A stretch of DNA of 64,000 nt from Actinomortierella ambigua. Lineage: Eukaryota; Mortierellomycota; Mortierellomycetes; Mortierellales; Mortierellaceae. The notes under the pieces are model-generated. The model saw nothing but the letters and a program-made list of their open reading frames with translations, had not been told where the DNA came from and ran no database searches. The position numbers were made by a program, and so were the translations under genes. The DNA lies in contig JAAAJB010000007.1 in the NCBI GenBank assembly GCA_016098155.1, positions 87,321-151,320 of the forward strand. The letters are read 5' to 3'. Shown in pieces: positions 34,814-46,485 of this stretch. How positions within the stretch are numbered: the first letter of the stretch is position 1; every line of letters starts with the position of its first letter.

Positions 34814-37275
34814 CTAAGATCCTGTGATAGCTTTGGCGGTATTCAGTGGGTGCATCAACTTGCGCATCCGCTCGACCTCTTCCCTCGCCGACGCGACTTT
34901 CTTCTCAACGGTGTCCTTGGCTTGATCTACCATCGCCTGTGCCTTTATGGTCATCTCTCGCGAACGCTGTTGGATCTCGGTTCCAGATTTTTCAATGATT
35001 TCAGACGAGATTTTCTGGACTTCGTGAGCGCCCAAGGTCAGGTACCCTGTGGTCTGGTTGGCAGTGTGTAAGAAACCGCCAGTGCTTGTCAACAGTCTCC
35101 CAAGGACGTTTCTAATACATGAAATACATGATTCAGTCAAAGAATAGAGTTGCGGAATCGTAGATTAGATAAAGGTGCATGTGGAATTTCAGTTTCAGTA
35201 GAAATTGAGCATGGTACGATAACTTACCGGACAACGTTGTCATACCACCACCCAAGTAATGGCATACTCTGTACAATGCCCTCTAGAGTCCATGAATCTT
35301 GCTGTTGATAGATCATCAGACCATACTCTGTGTCTGTGAACTGCAGAGTTATTGTAGCGGGGACAGACAAGTGAAGAAGCGGAAATAGGCGTGGTCGAAG
35401 ATTTTGGATAAGCGATATAATGGCCGTGTGTCCGCTAGAATAGGATGATGAAAACCAAAGAAAATAGGCTGTTAATAGGGCTCGCTCGAAGGAAAGGGAT
35501 GGGGAAAGAAAATTTGACAGAAGCGGCTCTTATTCATTGTGGGCTCTAGACATGATGTCTATGCGTGGAACCCGACACTGGTAACAATGGAGCGACTACA
35601 GTCGTTGTGCTGAACGTGGGAGGGGGCATGCTGAAGAGCAAAATTTGTTGGGTTGTTGTGTGCTGCCATTGTGATTACTCCTACTTGCCGTTGGCGAATG
35701 TCCAGTAGTCCTGCAAAGAATCGAGGAAACCCCATTGTGCGGTCAAGAGCAGTGTAGACCATGTGGTACAACTGTGTGGCTCTTATGCTTACGTCCTCAA
35801 GGACAAATGATGTAGATAGCGCCTGCTTCCTGCCAATACAATCGTAAATGGTATGCGTGTGCTAAACGCCATGCAATGATGCTTCTCGGTTTGTCATCCA
35901 ACTCCATGTTGCCGGATGAAAGTAGAGGGCAGACAGGGAAGTCAGGATCGGCTGATGAATAGTTACTTACTCAAATACAATGTTGGTCACTTCGGGCTCA
36001 TCCTTATTGAGCGACGTCCAGACCCGGAACACTTTCCGGATGTTGTATCTCCCCTCCACAGTCAAGGCCGGATGAACGTATCTAAGTCGTAGAGGAATAG
36101 AGACCGATTGTAGGACAGCAGAGGCAGCGTGAGTGTGCTATCTCATGGCAGCCGTCATGAACCAAGATAGGGTGCCAAGGTCATATGTACGAGATAGGAT
36201 TAGGGAGTACTAGAGTGAGAGAGACAGGGGCGAGAAAATGGTATGTCCAGTCCAGCCATGCTCTGCCGAGGCGGTCAATCATGTGCAAAAAAAAAATCCT
36301 GCCCCATTTGAGCACTCAATTCTCCGGCAAGCATAATTATGTTTGAGCACAACAACATGCCACTCTTTCCCGTACATATCGACGATGAATATGCTTCTCC
36401 AACTTCACAGCCAGTAGTATTCCACAGGTGTGAGGAGGCAGACTGTCCCTTTCACTCTTCTGACAGTCATTGCTCAGGTGATTGCGAATTACTTGTCGAT
36501 TGTTGAAGCAAACGCTACTACAATCCTTGTTTGAAGTACGAGGAGGCGTCATTTCCTTTGCTACCCGATGCTTTGTTCGGCCGCAGCGAAAACTTGCATC
36601 ATGCAAGGCATTGACACTCTCCTCTCCCTCCCCCCCCCTGAAAAAGCAATGGGACGATGGCACTGCCAATACTCTCATAGATAAAGGCCCTTTTGCCACC
36701 CCTACTTTTGCGCGGAAGAACGGGTGGAATAGTCGATGCATGGACGGAGAGAAGGGGAGGGATAGGACGCGGGAAGGGGGGCTACACAAGCTGTCCTTTC
36801 ATACACACACATCTCCGGCATGGGCATGCCGACCAGAAATAGACAAGAGGCTCCTATCCTGTGACGAGGGATGGGGAGTGAACTGACGAAGGGAATGGAG
36901 GCTGGGGAAAGGAGGGCGGAACAGAAAGATAAACAGGCGACACTTACTTTGCATCGTCTGTGAAGAAGTCTTCGAGGATCTCTTTGTGCATTTCTTCATC
37001 GTACGAAGTCAGGCGGTTAGCGAGCCACCAAATGAACTCTGTGTTTCTCTCTAAGACATTGGTGGCATGATGGTTGATCCCACATGGTACGTAGTGGAGG
37101 AAGGACAAGAGAGAAAACACGTTAACAAAGGGATGTAGAAAAGAAAGAAAGAGGGGATGTATAAAGTGTCGCTCACATGCATCCTACCTGCAATGGCGTC
37201 GTGGTGGTCGCTTGTGACACTGGTGCCGCTGACACTACCACACGACGAGGACCCGTAGCTACGAGAGGATCCCAT
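34814..37275 (-). CDS. Unknown NTF2-like protein with amphipathic charged tail
   Basis: Five exons (minus): 37275-37188, 37050-36948, 36081-35971, 35434-35228 and 35111-34814; 268 aa with every junction in phase and consensus donors. The N-terminus is Ser-rich (MGSSRSYGSSS). Residues about 30-190 have the helix-then-curved-sheet pattern of NTF2/SnoaL-like folds (WWLANRLTSYDEEMHKEIL, YVHPALTVEGRYNIRKVFRVW, ITLQFTDTEYGLMIYQQQ). Then comes WTLEGIVQSMPLLGWWYDNVVRN, a Trp-rich segment that may touch a membrane. The last about 90 residues form an amphipathic, Lys/Glu/Ala-rich helix (MVDQAKDTVEKKVASAREEVERM), like LEA or perilipin-type lipid-surface helices. No catalytic residues are recognisable. 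Intron 2 is unusually long (about 870 bases). I do not know the family; a lipid-surface or ER/mitochondrial association is inference only. Confidence 0.75.
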
Positions 37276-39611
37276 GGCACTGCTGTCGCCGGACGAGTAT
37301 GTGCGAGGAATGATGGGCAAAAATGAAGAAGGAGAAGAGGGGGAACAGTAGAGGAGGTGGGGAGAAACCACGCTGTTTTGCACTCCCTTGTAGTGAAGGT
37401 GAGGAAGGTGTGTATCCTGTGATGCGCGAACACCCACAAAAAAAAATAAGGTAGCGTGAGACAAGGATGTCCTCTGGCTGGTCAGGTACAGTCTCGTATT
37501 TTGGAAGAGAGAAGGGGGGGGGGCAGTTTCTAGTCGCGAGAAAGACAAGTGGAATGAAATGAAGAAAGACGAGGTAGATGGTGTAGTGATGTGGAATTGG
37601 GAGTAGGGCCAAGGGGAGAGAAGAGTAGCAAGAGAACTAAATGGTCAAGGATGAACACGCAATGAGAGAGGAATAGAGAAGAAATGTGAAATGGAGAAAG
37701 AAGAGAGAGAAAAAAAAGGTTGAAAGAGGAACCATGAAGCAACTGCAACCAACGCCCGTTGGGGGGATGTCCCGTCTCGTCCTCCTCCCCCTCCACTCCA
37801 AAGGTAGAGCTTATCCCTAAAGCAAAGCATAGCAAAGCAAGACTGAGCAAAGCAGGCCCAAAGGTTGCGTGAGGGGAGAAGGAGGGAAGGGGAAACGGGG
37901 ATGGGGTGGGAGAGAAGGCAGGGCGAAGAGATGTTCCAGCACTAGCAGGACAGTAGTAGTACCCTTTGTTTCTCTTGTCATTCATCGTCCTTGTTGCCGC
38001 TCTGCCGCATGCATTGGTAGACCATACAGCAGCCAAGCGAATCCAGGGCAAGTGATCTCGTCCGCGGCGACAGGTCTGGACGCGCCTCGCGAGCAAGCTA
38101 CCGCGATTAGATGTACAGATGGGTTTGGTAGGCCCAACAAAAAAAAGTATCCCATCCTTCCATTCCTGCTCTCCCTCTTTCCCCTTACCCTCTCCCCTCT
38201 CCCTCCCTCTCTCGCTCACTCTCTCTCTCTCTCTGGTCCACTTGAACGCAGCATCGCCCCTTGACAACTGGACCACTATGATACTGTGCTACAAAAAACT
38301 GTAAGGCCTCGGGGGAGGGGAGGAACGATCGAGAGGCAATGAGGTTGTGTCACAAATCGACGTATCAAATAGTTGTTTGTGGACTACTCGTTGTTTGTGT
38401 GCAAGATGACGAACCTCAACACCCCAGACAAAAAAGTCTTTCCTTTTCTCTAGCAGCTGCATGCAAGATAGGCAAGGCCTGCTATTTGAGTGGGCGATAC
38501 AACCAACAGCGCGTGTAGATACCCCCCCTCCCCAGTTGATGCAAGTTTCTCGCGAAACAGCATTTTCCTCCCGACGCATTCCAATCCTTTGCCATCTTCG
38601 GATTTTGCATCACAACACCTATTGCTGGGAGATGGGGCAGAACTCTATTACGTCCATCAAGTGGCCATGTTTTCAACTTTGAGGGAAGAACATGGTCACC
38701 TATGTTCCCCTCGCCAAGATTGGCCCGATGCCACGTTGTTTGCCCCAAAAGGTACGCTACACAACAGTTTGTACCAGAGAGCACAAAGGCCCGCCAGGAA
38801 TGAGATCTTCTTTTGAGATATTGAACCCCCAGAGTCCCTTTTCCTTCCCACATCCATCTCCCATCCCTCTCGCGTCCTTCCTATCCCTCTCCCTCTCCCC
38901 CCCCCCTTTTTTTTTACTTGTAGAAACAGAGTATTGTAGGACCACGCATGACACACTTTCGCGTTCTTCACTTGCTACGACACTCACATCCCTGAAATAA
39001 CCACATTCAATACCAAGGGCATATTTGTAGTAGCTTCTTGTAGTCTTGCAGAGAAACCTTGATCGTCCAGGCATTGCTCACTGTAGAAGTCACCTCTCCC
39101 CTTCCCCACAATCTTCTTGCATTTTGGTATTCTTCAGAGAGGGAGCACATAGGCTTGCTCTTTGACAGTAGAAGAGCAGACCAATTTGAAAATGGATGAC
39201 ACGCTATGAAGCGGAGGGTGAGACCATTCCTGGCCGTAGAGCCAGCGTCCGACTTTTTTTTTTTTTGTGCTGGTCTAGCTAGTGAAAGTGATAAGGGACG
39301 CGGTATGCGGATATTATTACTAGGAAACTCGTTTTTTAGTGCAGTACCCAGGTCGACAAGTATCTGCGCGCTCAGATGGATCAAGCGCGTGAAATATATA
39401 ATGTCAGAGTGCCATGGGTGCACTATCCTACCCTATCCGAAGACTCTCTTACATGATACGTTCGACTGTTAGAGGACTGTGTGCAGGGTACGCCACGAAT
39501 TTAGAAATGCAGTCACTATTTACATTTTTGGTTTCCCTTCTCTTTTTTTTTGAGCTACCTCCAAGGAACCTTCCTCTCGTCAAGTCCTCATTCATTCCAT
39601 TGGAGAGCAGC
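37276..39611. other. Large divergent intergenic region, purine/pyrimidine skewed
   Basis: About 2.3 kb separates the divergent NTF2-like and UTP21 genes. Long stretches are strand-skewed: GA-rich near 37640-37720 and CT-rich near 38160-38235, including a TC repeat. Open frames here have low-complexity translations and no plausible splice partners, so I call none. A 12-T run near 39246-39257 could end a polymerase III transcript, but I recognise no RNA. Confidence 0.5.
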
Positions 39612-42600
39612 ATGTTCGGTGTTCCCAAGAAACAGCGCACACAGCCTCCAAAGGCGCCAGCTCCTCGCATCTTTGTCCCCTTTCGGGCTATCGGATATGT
39701 CACTAATGAAGTCCCTTTCAACATCCAAGCTCGAGGACAGGCCTACTTCTTGACCACCTGCGTCGGCACTACCTATCATATTTACGATGTCGCCAAGATG
39801 AACCTCCTCTTTGTTGGCCCTCATACAGCAACGCCAATCACAGCCATTGCTTCCCATGGCGACCTCACCTTTATCGCTTGCGGTGGCGATGTCGTCTCGT
39901 ATAAGCGAGCCAAGGAGGTATTTATTTCCCCTGACCTCATGTCCGATCAACCGGCCATATACCCCATTTCTCGCCGCCTGGAGTGGGTACAGCTCTCTGA
40001 TGGTTTATTTCCTCTTTCGCTTTTTTTCCATTTGCTCTAGGTTGGTCGGTTTTCTTGTGGTACAGACACTAGGCTGACAATAGCGTCGCTCGAAGTCTTT
40101 GGCCAGCACATCATCTCCGTCTGCAGTGACAACACGATCAAGTTGCACGATCACGCCACTGGGGGTATGAGCAATCTGTTGGACAGATATTGACTAGAGG
40201 TTCTCGTTGGTATGTATGTTCAAACTCACTAATATTTAAAATACAACTTTCCTTCTTGTCCGAAAACCTTAGAGCTCTACACTACTCTTGACTTCGACAA
40301 CACCTTCACGGTGACCACCTTGATCCACCCCAGCACATACCTCAACAAAATCCTGATCGGCAGCAACCAAGGAACTATGCAGCTGTGGAACATCCGCACC
40401 AGCTCGCTCGTGTATACATTCAAGGGCTTCAGCTCACCCATCACCTGCTTCACTCAGACGCCTGTCGTCGATGTCATTGCTGTTGGATTGTTGGATGGAT
40501 CTGTCGTCATCCATAACATTCGTACAGACAGCACCATCATGACACTGAAGCAGGAAGGCAAGGTCACATCTATCTCATTCCGAACAGATGATCAGCACGT
40601 TATGGCCTCGGCCAACATGTACGGAGATATTGCTCTATGGGACCTTGACCGCCAAAAGATCCTGCACGTCATGAAAGGCGCCCATGACGGTACGATCCCT
40701 TCGATCCAATTCCTGAATGGCCAGCCCATCTTGATGAGTTCCGGCGCAGACAATGCCGTCAAGCAGTGGATCTTTGACAGTCTGGATGGTTTGCCTCGGC
40801 TTTTAAAGTCGAGAAGTGGTCATCATGCACCCCCCACCAACATTTCGTACTATGGCGAAGATGGCCACTTTATCCTGTCCGCCGGTCGCGATCGATCTCT
40901 GCGTGCCTTCTCTACTGTTCGGGACTCTCAGTCGGTCGAGCTGTCGCAGGGCTCTCTCAGCAAAAAATCCAAGCTGCTGAATCTCAAGATTGACGACCTC
41001 AAGCTGCCTCAGATCACTTCGGTCGCATCGTCTCCAGCGAAGCAGAAGGAGTGGGACAACATTGTCACAAGTCACTGGAACGAGCCTGGCGTCCGGACGT
41101 GGAATTATCAACGCAAGGCATTGGGCTCTCACATTCTGACGCCCAAGGATGGCTCGGCTGCCAAGTCGGTTTGCATCACGGCATGTGGAAACTTTGGACT
41201 CGCTGGATCGACGCAAGGTGGCATCGATATGTACAACATGCAATCGGGACTCTTCCGTCGGTCCTTTACAGAGAATGGTAAGTGTTGAGGAGATTCACCT
41301 TGAGTATTTCACAATCTTCGTCAAGTATTGGAAATCATAATGTCAATTAACACACTCACACACCTTATTAATTTACATGTCTTGCTATCCGACTTGAAGG
41401 TCATACCAAGGCGGTGACAGGAGTGCAGACTGACTCGCTCAACAAGTTTGTGCTTTCTGGATCGTTGGACAACAACCTCAAATTCTGGGACTTTCAGTCG
41501 GGAGCATGTGTTTATACCATGAAGATGCCGTCGCCCATTACGCAGTTGCTGCTCTACCGTGAGAGTGATCTTTTGGCTGTCATTTGCGATGACCTTTGCA
41601 TCCGTATTGTCGATGTGGAGACTCGGCGAATCGTCCGTGAGTTCTGGGGCCACTCCAACCGCATTACCGACATGACTTTCAGTCCCGATGGTCGCTGGTT
41701 GGTTTCCTCATCACTGGATGCCACAATCCGAACCTGGGATTTGCCGACTGGTCACATGGTGGATATTTTCAAGTGTGAGAGTATTGCGACCAGTGTCACC
41801 TTCTCACCCACAGGCGACTTTCTGGCCACGGCCCATGTCGACAATGTCGGAATTTTCCTTTGGGCAAATCGCATGCAGTTTACGACAGTGTCGCTTCGGA
41901 GTATCACTGAGGAGGACGTTGCTCGGGTAGCACTACCGACAACATCCGTGGTGGACGTAGATGAAGATGAAAACCTGTTTACGACCAACGACGAGGTTCA
42001 GGCACTGGAGCCGACGATCGATACAGTGGAGCAGCTGACGGAGAAGATGATCACGCTGTCACACCTGCCAAAGTCCAAGTGGCAGTCGCTCCTCAGCCTC
42101 GATGTGATCAAGGCACGCAATAAGCCCAAGGAGGCACCCAAGGCTCCTGAGAAGGCACCGTTCTTCCTTGGCACTTTGCCTGGAGTCGAGCCAAAGTTTG
42201 TGGCTTCTAAGAACGACGATGAGCGTGGCGCAAACTCTGCCGACTCTAAGGTCATCCGCATGAGCAAGCTGCAACCAGAGACAGTGTTTATGACCCTGCT
42301 TAAGCGCGGCCATGCTTCGGGACCTGTGACGATCGGAGGCGAGGGAAGCGAGGCTGTTGTCATCGACCACGACTACTCGGACTTTTTCGACTACATCAAG
42401 AACCTGAACCCCTCGGCAATTGATTTTGAGCTGCGATCGATGTCGCTTGACAATGACTTGGCTGAGCCACGCTACTTCTTGGAGGCAATTGAGTGTCTAT
42501 TGAAGCATCGTCGTGACTTTGAGCTTGCAGAGGCGTACTTGAATGTCTTCCTCAAGATCCATGGCGATATTATCATCACGAATCCCGACGCTGGAGCTGA

Positions 42601-42859
42601 CGATGTGGAAGAAGAGGACGAGTATGATGAGAGCGACGAGGAGATGGTCAGTGATGCAGACAGCGATGGCTCTGACAAGGAACGGACGAACAAGAAGGGC
42701 TTGTTGAAGATGAAGCTGGCTGCCACCAGGGCAGGTCCACTGACTGTCGGAATGCGTCTGAGACGTCTGATTGACGAGCATCAAAGGGAGTGGCGGCGGC
42801 TGGAGGAGCTTTTCCAAAGCACTTTGTGCCTCATTGAGTTTATGCGTTCCAAAGTCTAA
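39612..42859 (+). CDS. UTP21: UTP21/WDR36, small-subunit processome WD-repeat protein
   Basis: Four exons: 39612-39917, 40041-40164, 40273-41277 and 41400-42859; 964 aa, phases consistent. The N-terminus (IFVPFRAIGYVTNEVPF) and the double WD40 propeller are typical of Utp21. Repeats include TMQLWNIRTSSLVYTF, DIALWDLDRQKI, NLKFWDFQSGACVY and TIRTWDLPTGHMVD. The C-terminal Utp21-specific region is present (LSLDVIKARNKPKEAPKAPEKAPFFL split by my model only upstream, and LRRLIDEHQREW near the end). An acidic stretch (EEEDEYDESDEE) precedes the last helix. Utp21 is part of the UTP-B complex, needed for early cleavage of pre-18S rRNA in the nucleolus. No odd features beyond an unusually remote upstream neighbour. 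Confidence 0.95.
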
Positions 42860-43024
42860 TGATATAGCTTTGACTCCATATCACCACATTTACACATTTA
42901 CACATTCACTCTCACAACCAATCAATCACCCACCCACTCACACATTCCTCAACAATATCACGCACTTTTTTTTATCTGTAATGATTCATTGTAGTAGAGT
43001 ATGTAATTTGATCTAGCAAGTATA

Positions 43025-43212
43025 TCAGAGCGTTGTTTTCTCGAGTGCCTTGGCTAGCTCATCGATGCTGCTGGGAGGGGCTTGCGGCGCGCCCGCGGGC
43101 TTTTGCTTGTCGGGGTCTATGAAAGGCGTACAAGATGCGGAGCCAAAAAAAAAAAGGGGGTATAGATGGGGGGGGGCGTGGAAGGGGAGGGGGTTTTGGG
43201 AGAAGTATCAGC

Positions 43213-43243
<31 letters not shown>

Positions 43244-44411
43244 CAAGCAACGATTAGAAAACATTGCAACAACAAGCAGCAAGGATACTGGGCATACTGT
43301 CCGCAGTTGCAAGTCATTACACTCGGCGGGCTCGGTATCGGATGTAAATGGGTGGAGCCTCATATAGGCGCTGACATTCTCTTGATAAGCGAGCTTGCGC
43401 AGATAGCCCTTCACTTTCAGGAGCTCGACATCTGAGCCTGCCTTTGCTCGTGCCTCGTCAAAGTCTGCCAAGACGACGCAGTTGTGTTTTTGAAGCTGAC
43501 TCTTGTCATACGAGTCGTCAATCAGGATCGTGTTGGTCTGATCAAACTCCACATCATATTTCTCCGCCAGCGTCCCCTTCTTTGTGTTGTTGGACGTAGC
43601 GTTGGTTGCCGACAAGCCGAGTCTCTTGAGCTCCTGGGCACGCTCGTGCCCGACGCGACGCCAGACAATCTCGAGGTCCTTGAGGGTGAGCACCTTGCGG
43701 TTGTAGTCGACAGGGTCGAGACCAAAATCCTGACGGGTCCAAATGCGGTCGAGCTGGTGCATGTACTCGCCAAGACCGACCTGGAGCATGGACTCGACGC
43801 TTGGCGGGGTGGCACTGGACCAGATCATGACGCGAAAGTTGTTGAAAAGGAAGCTGAGAAACTCGGGGAGAAAAGGCCGGGTTGTGATGTTGCGGCGAGC
43901 GGCGCGAGAGCGGTAAAACAGGGTGCCATTGAGGTCCAGAATGACGAGATGCTTGCGAGGGGTGTCGAGCTGCTTGGGAGTGAGGTTTGCTCGAACGAGA
44001 TAGTCGGGTGTCACAGGCCTGATGGGCTTGCGAGGCCAGAACGTTTTTGTCTGGACATTGTAGTAAGCCGAGTCGGGGATCTTGGAGGTTCTGGGGGATG
44101 AAAGTCCTGCTGCACCTTTGGGGGGACCTTTGCTAACGATGGTAAAAGAGCCCACAGTCGATTGGTACCTGCCTGCAGCAGACGCTAGAGGCTTGGTGCG
44201 AGGGGTGGCAGTAGTGGTACCCTGGGCAGGACTAGATGGGGAGGTAAGGCCGCCACTAGCAGATGACTTGACAAAATTGTGAGATCCCTCATGTCCATGG
44301 GCTAGCTTTCATTTTCATCCCCAGTGGAGGAGCCAAGGGCTCTAGCTATCGACCTACCTCGTGGTGGGGACGGGTTCGACCTGTGAAAGTAGAGTGGCTG
44401 GATGAGCTCAT
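43025..44411 (-). CDS. FCP1/NIF-fold HAD protein with DLNGTL motif
   Basis: Three exons (minus): 44411-44358, 44287-43321 and 43116-43025; 370 aa. The main domain has no ATG of its own, and splicing to MSSSSHSTFTGRTRPHHE in phase supplies one. The last intron is supported by exact phase (GAG-T|AC) but is filled with low-complexity sequence. After a Ser/Thr/Pro-rich N-region comes an FCP1-homology domain with motif I VILDLNGTL (D136, N138), the SSATPPSVESML region and ILIDDSYDKS. In active FCP1/SCP phosphatases motif I is D-x-D-x-T; here the second Asp is Asn, so the general acid is missing. This DLNG form occurs in a fungal and plant subgroup, from memory. It may be catalytically altered or only bind partners. 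Target unknown. Confidence 0.8.
43213..43238. repeat. 26-A homopolymer in intron of the DLNGTL gene
   Basis: A long A run (T on the coding strand) within the intron 43117-43320, next to short GCAA repeats and a G-run at 43170-43176. Confidence 0.85.
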
Positions 44412-45181
44412 GGGCCGAATGGAGGATGAGGAGAAGGTGAAGAAGAGACGATGAGTGGGATTGTTGGAATGGGAACTCAATAAGAACAGATTTCGAGGCA
44501 GAGGAAGCTGCGGCAAGCAAGGCATTGTCGTAGAAAGTCAAGCAGCGTGGGTGTTTTATTTTTGATAGAATGCAATTTTGTCAATTATTCGAGACTTCAC
44601 GTTTGTTCAATCAATTGCCCCATTACCTAAACCTTTTTTTTCGATCCAGAGATTACGGACCAGACCATGAGAAGGTCCGAAAGGTCCGGAGGGATGGAGG
44701 AAACTGGACTCTCCGCTGCACATTGTAGCTTGGGAGCGCCCTTGGTCCATCCATCAGGCAGCGGGCCATCGGCCAGGGCAGGGCGAGAGTAACTTCACCG
44801 ACTTGTCACGGTATAGAACCAAAGCTCGTAAAAACCATAGAGACTCATTCTCGTCACCCGCCCACGAGTAGCACAGGCAGAGGTGGCAGAGAACTGCTGA
44901 GAGGAAGACGACTGCAGTGGGGGAGAAGACTGCCAGGCTCCAGCTCTATGCCAGCGACTGGACCCGATGACAAGCAAACAGTAAGCACAAAGGTGTATTC
45001 GGTGGGCAGGGCATCGAGTTGAAAGTCTCGACCTGTAGACCACGCAGTACCTATGCTGAAGGCACCACGCCATCCAGGATTACGCGCTGAATGCAGCCCC
45101 GATGATCCGAGAGACATTGGTTGGGCGCTGCTGACGGAGCTTATTGTCATTACCTCCGTTTCCCACAGCTGGCCAGCACCT

Positions 45182-45232
45182 GATCCGCTAAACTGCTGAG
45201 GCACTTGGTCCGCCAAACTGCTGAGGCACTTG
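45182..45232. repeat. Two-copy tandem repeat, about 25-base unit
   Basis: Two adjacent copies share CCGC(T/C)AAACTGCTGAGGC followed by ACTTG, with very few differences. They lie in the intergenic region and look like a recent small duplication. Confidence 0.85.
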
Positions 45233-45992
45233 CTGCGACAGGATAGTGGGTGTTGGATGTGCCCAATGGGCTTGGCGTGCCTGTGGTTCTTGGGTGACAT
45301 GGAAGGTGGACAAGTCAAGAATTGAACGTGGCTAATACTTGCCATCGGAAGTGCTACAGGTGCTTGCTAGAGGGGATAGGTAAGCCAAGTGGAATGTAGC
45401 GTACATATACCAATGTTCATTCTTGACCCTCACAGCAGAGGTACAGGTGGATATCAGCAGACAACAATAAATGATTCGTGCGTGGCTTTGGCAGTATGAA
45501 AAGTATATTATATACCCAGGCCCCTTCCTTCCCTTCGATGGCTGCTGCTTGGGAAGAGCTGGTTGCGGTCTTTTTGGGGTCCGTTTGAGTCTGGCTGAGT
45601 CTGGCTCTTGGAGGCTGCTGCCGCCTTGTTTTTTTTTCTTCCATCCCCTCATCACGAGTCCATTTCCCTTTCCATTCTCCAAAGCATCCATCCTCCCCTC
45701 TCCACGCCACCAACCCACACTCTGCCTTCCTAAACCCGTTTGAGTTTAGGCCTTGGCTCACTCTCCATCTCCCTCCACTTTGTCATATCTGCATGGCTGC
45801 AGGCAGCTGAAACCTTCTTGCCTTAAAAAAAAAAAAAACTCGGTTCAAGTCTACTCTCTCCGACAATAGTCGCATGGGCATGCGACCCTGGCGCAGCTGA
45901 CCTTGCACCAATCCACCCCTCACCTCCCCCCCTTTTTTTTTTCCTATCTCTGTCACTCTCTTTTAAAGATTTTAATATGGTAAGTTTTCACT

Positions 45993-46012
45993 CCCCCCCC
46001 CCCCCCCCCCCC
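45993..46012. repeat. 20-C homopolymer
   Basis: An uninterrupted run of twenty C within the proposed 5'-UTR intron of the coiled-coil membrane-protein gene. On the complementary strand it is a G-run able to form a quadruplex. Confidence 0.85.
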
Positions 46013-46485
46013 TCCCAACTTGCCCCCTGCCCCTGGAGAACGGCGGCATGACCTATGGTGGTTGGACCTCCATGTACACACTCGCACACCTTCTCCCCAG
46101 GCGCGCTTCACACCTGCTGATTGCCACGATCCTCATGGCTGTTGACCTCTTTGCTTCTCTTACACATGCACCTGTTGTTCCGAACTCACACCACCTCCTG
46201 GTGACCTTCAATACAATCGCTACTCCCTTGACCCTTTGGTTTTCCTCCCCCCACCTCCTCATTCTCGCATTTTATCATCTAGACAGGAAACACTTTCATA
46301 CCTTTTTCTCTGACCTTTTTGCTCTTTTTATCGTGTCTCTCGTGTCCCTCTCTTTCTCCCCCTCCTCCTCCTCCTCTCTCTCTCTCTCTGTCCACTCTGG
46401 TTACTTCTCTTACACCATAATCACTTTCATACCCAACTCCTCGCACACCCACACAACTTATCCCATTAGGAACACAACCATCCCC

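Larger units (their letters stand above)
44412..46485. other. Large divergent intergenic region with likely 5'-UTR intron
   Basis: About 2.1 kb between two divergent starts. It contains a tandem repeat at 45182-45232 and, near the right end, an ATG at 45977 directly followed by a GTAAGT donor. An acceptor at 46468-46469 would remove about 490 bases holding a 20-C run and CT repeats, just before the start at 46486. Remaining open frames look spurious; no RNA gene is seen. Confidence 0.5.

Noticed and set aside
37530..38276. 248-codon frame in the large divergent gap
   Set aside because: The translation is repetitive Ser/Leu/Phe and Arg/Glu sequence from skewed low-complexity DNA, without splice partners or conservation cues.
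39130..39257. Possible U6-like snRNA ending in a 12-T run
   Set aside because: GGATGACACGC and GAAGCG strings resemble part of U6, but the ACAGAGA box, the upstream stem-loop and correct spacing are absent.
45835..45860. tRNA B-box-like GGTTCAAGTC
   Set aside because: Flanking bases do not form a T stem, and no D arm, anticodon arm or acceptor stem was found.
46048..46485. 146-residue N-terminal extension of the coiled-coil membrane protein
   Set aside because: The sequence is pyrimidine-rich leader, reads as Ser/Phe/Leu filler and contains a likely UTR intron; the ATG at 46486 begins constrained sequence.
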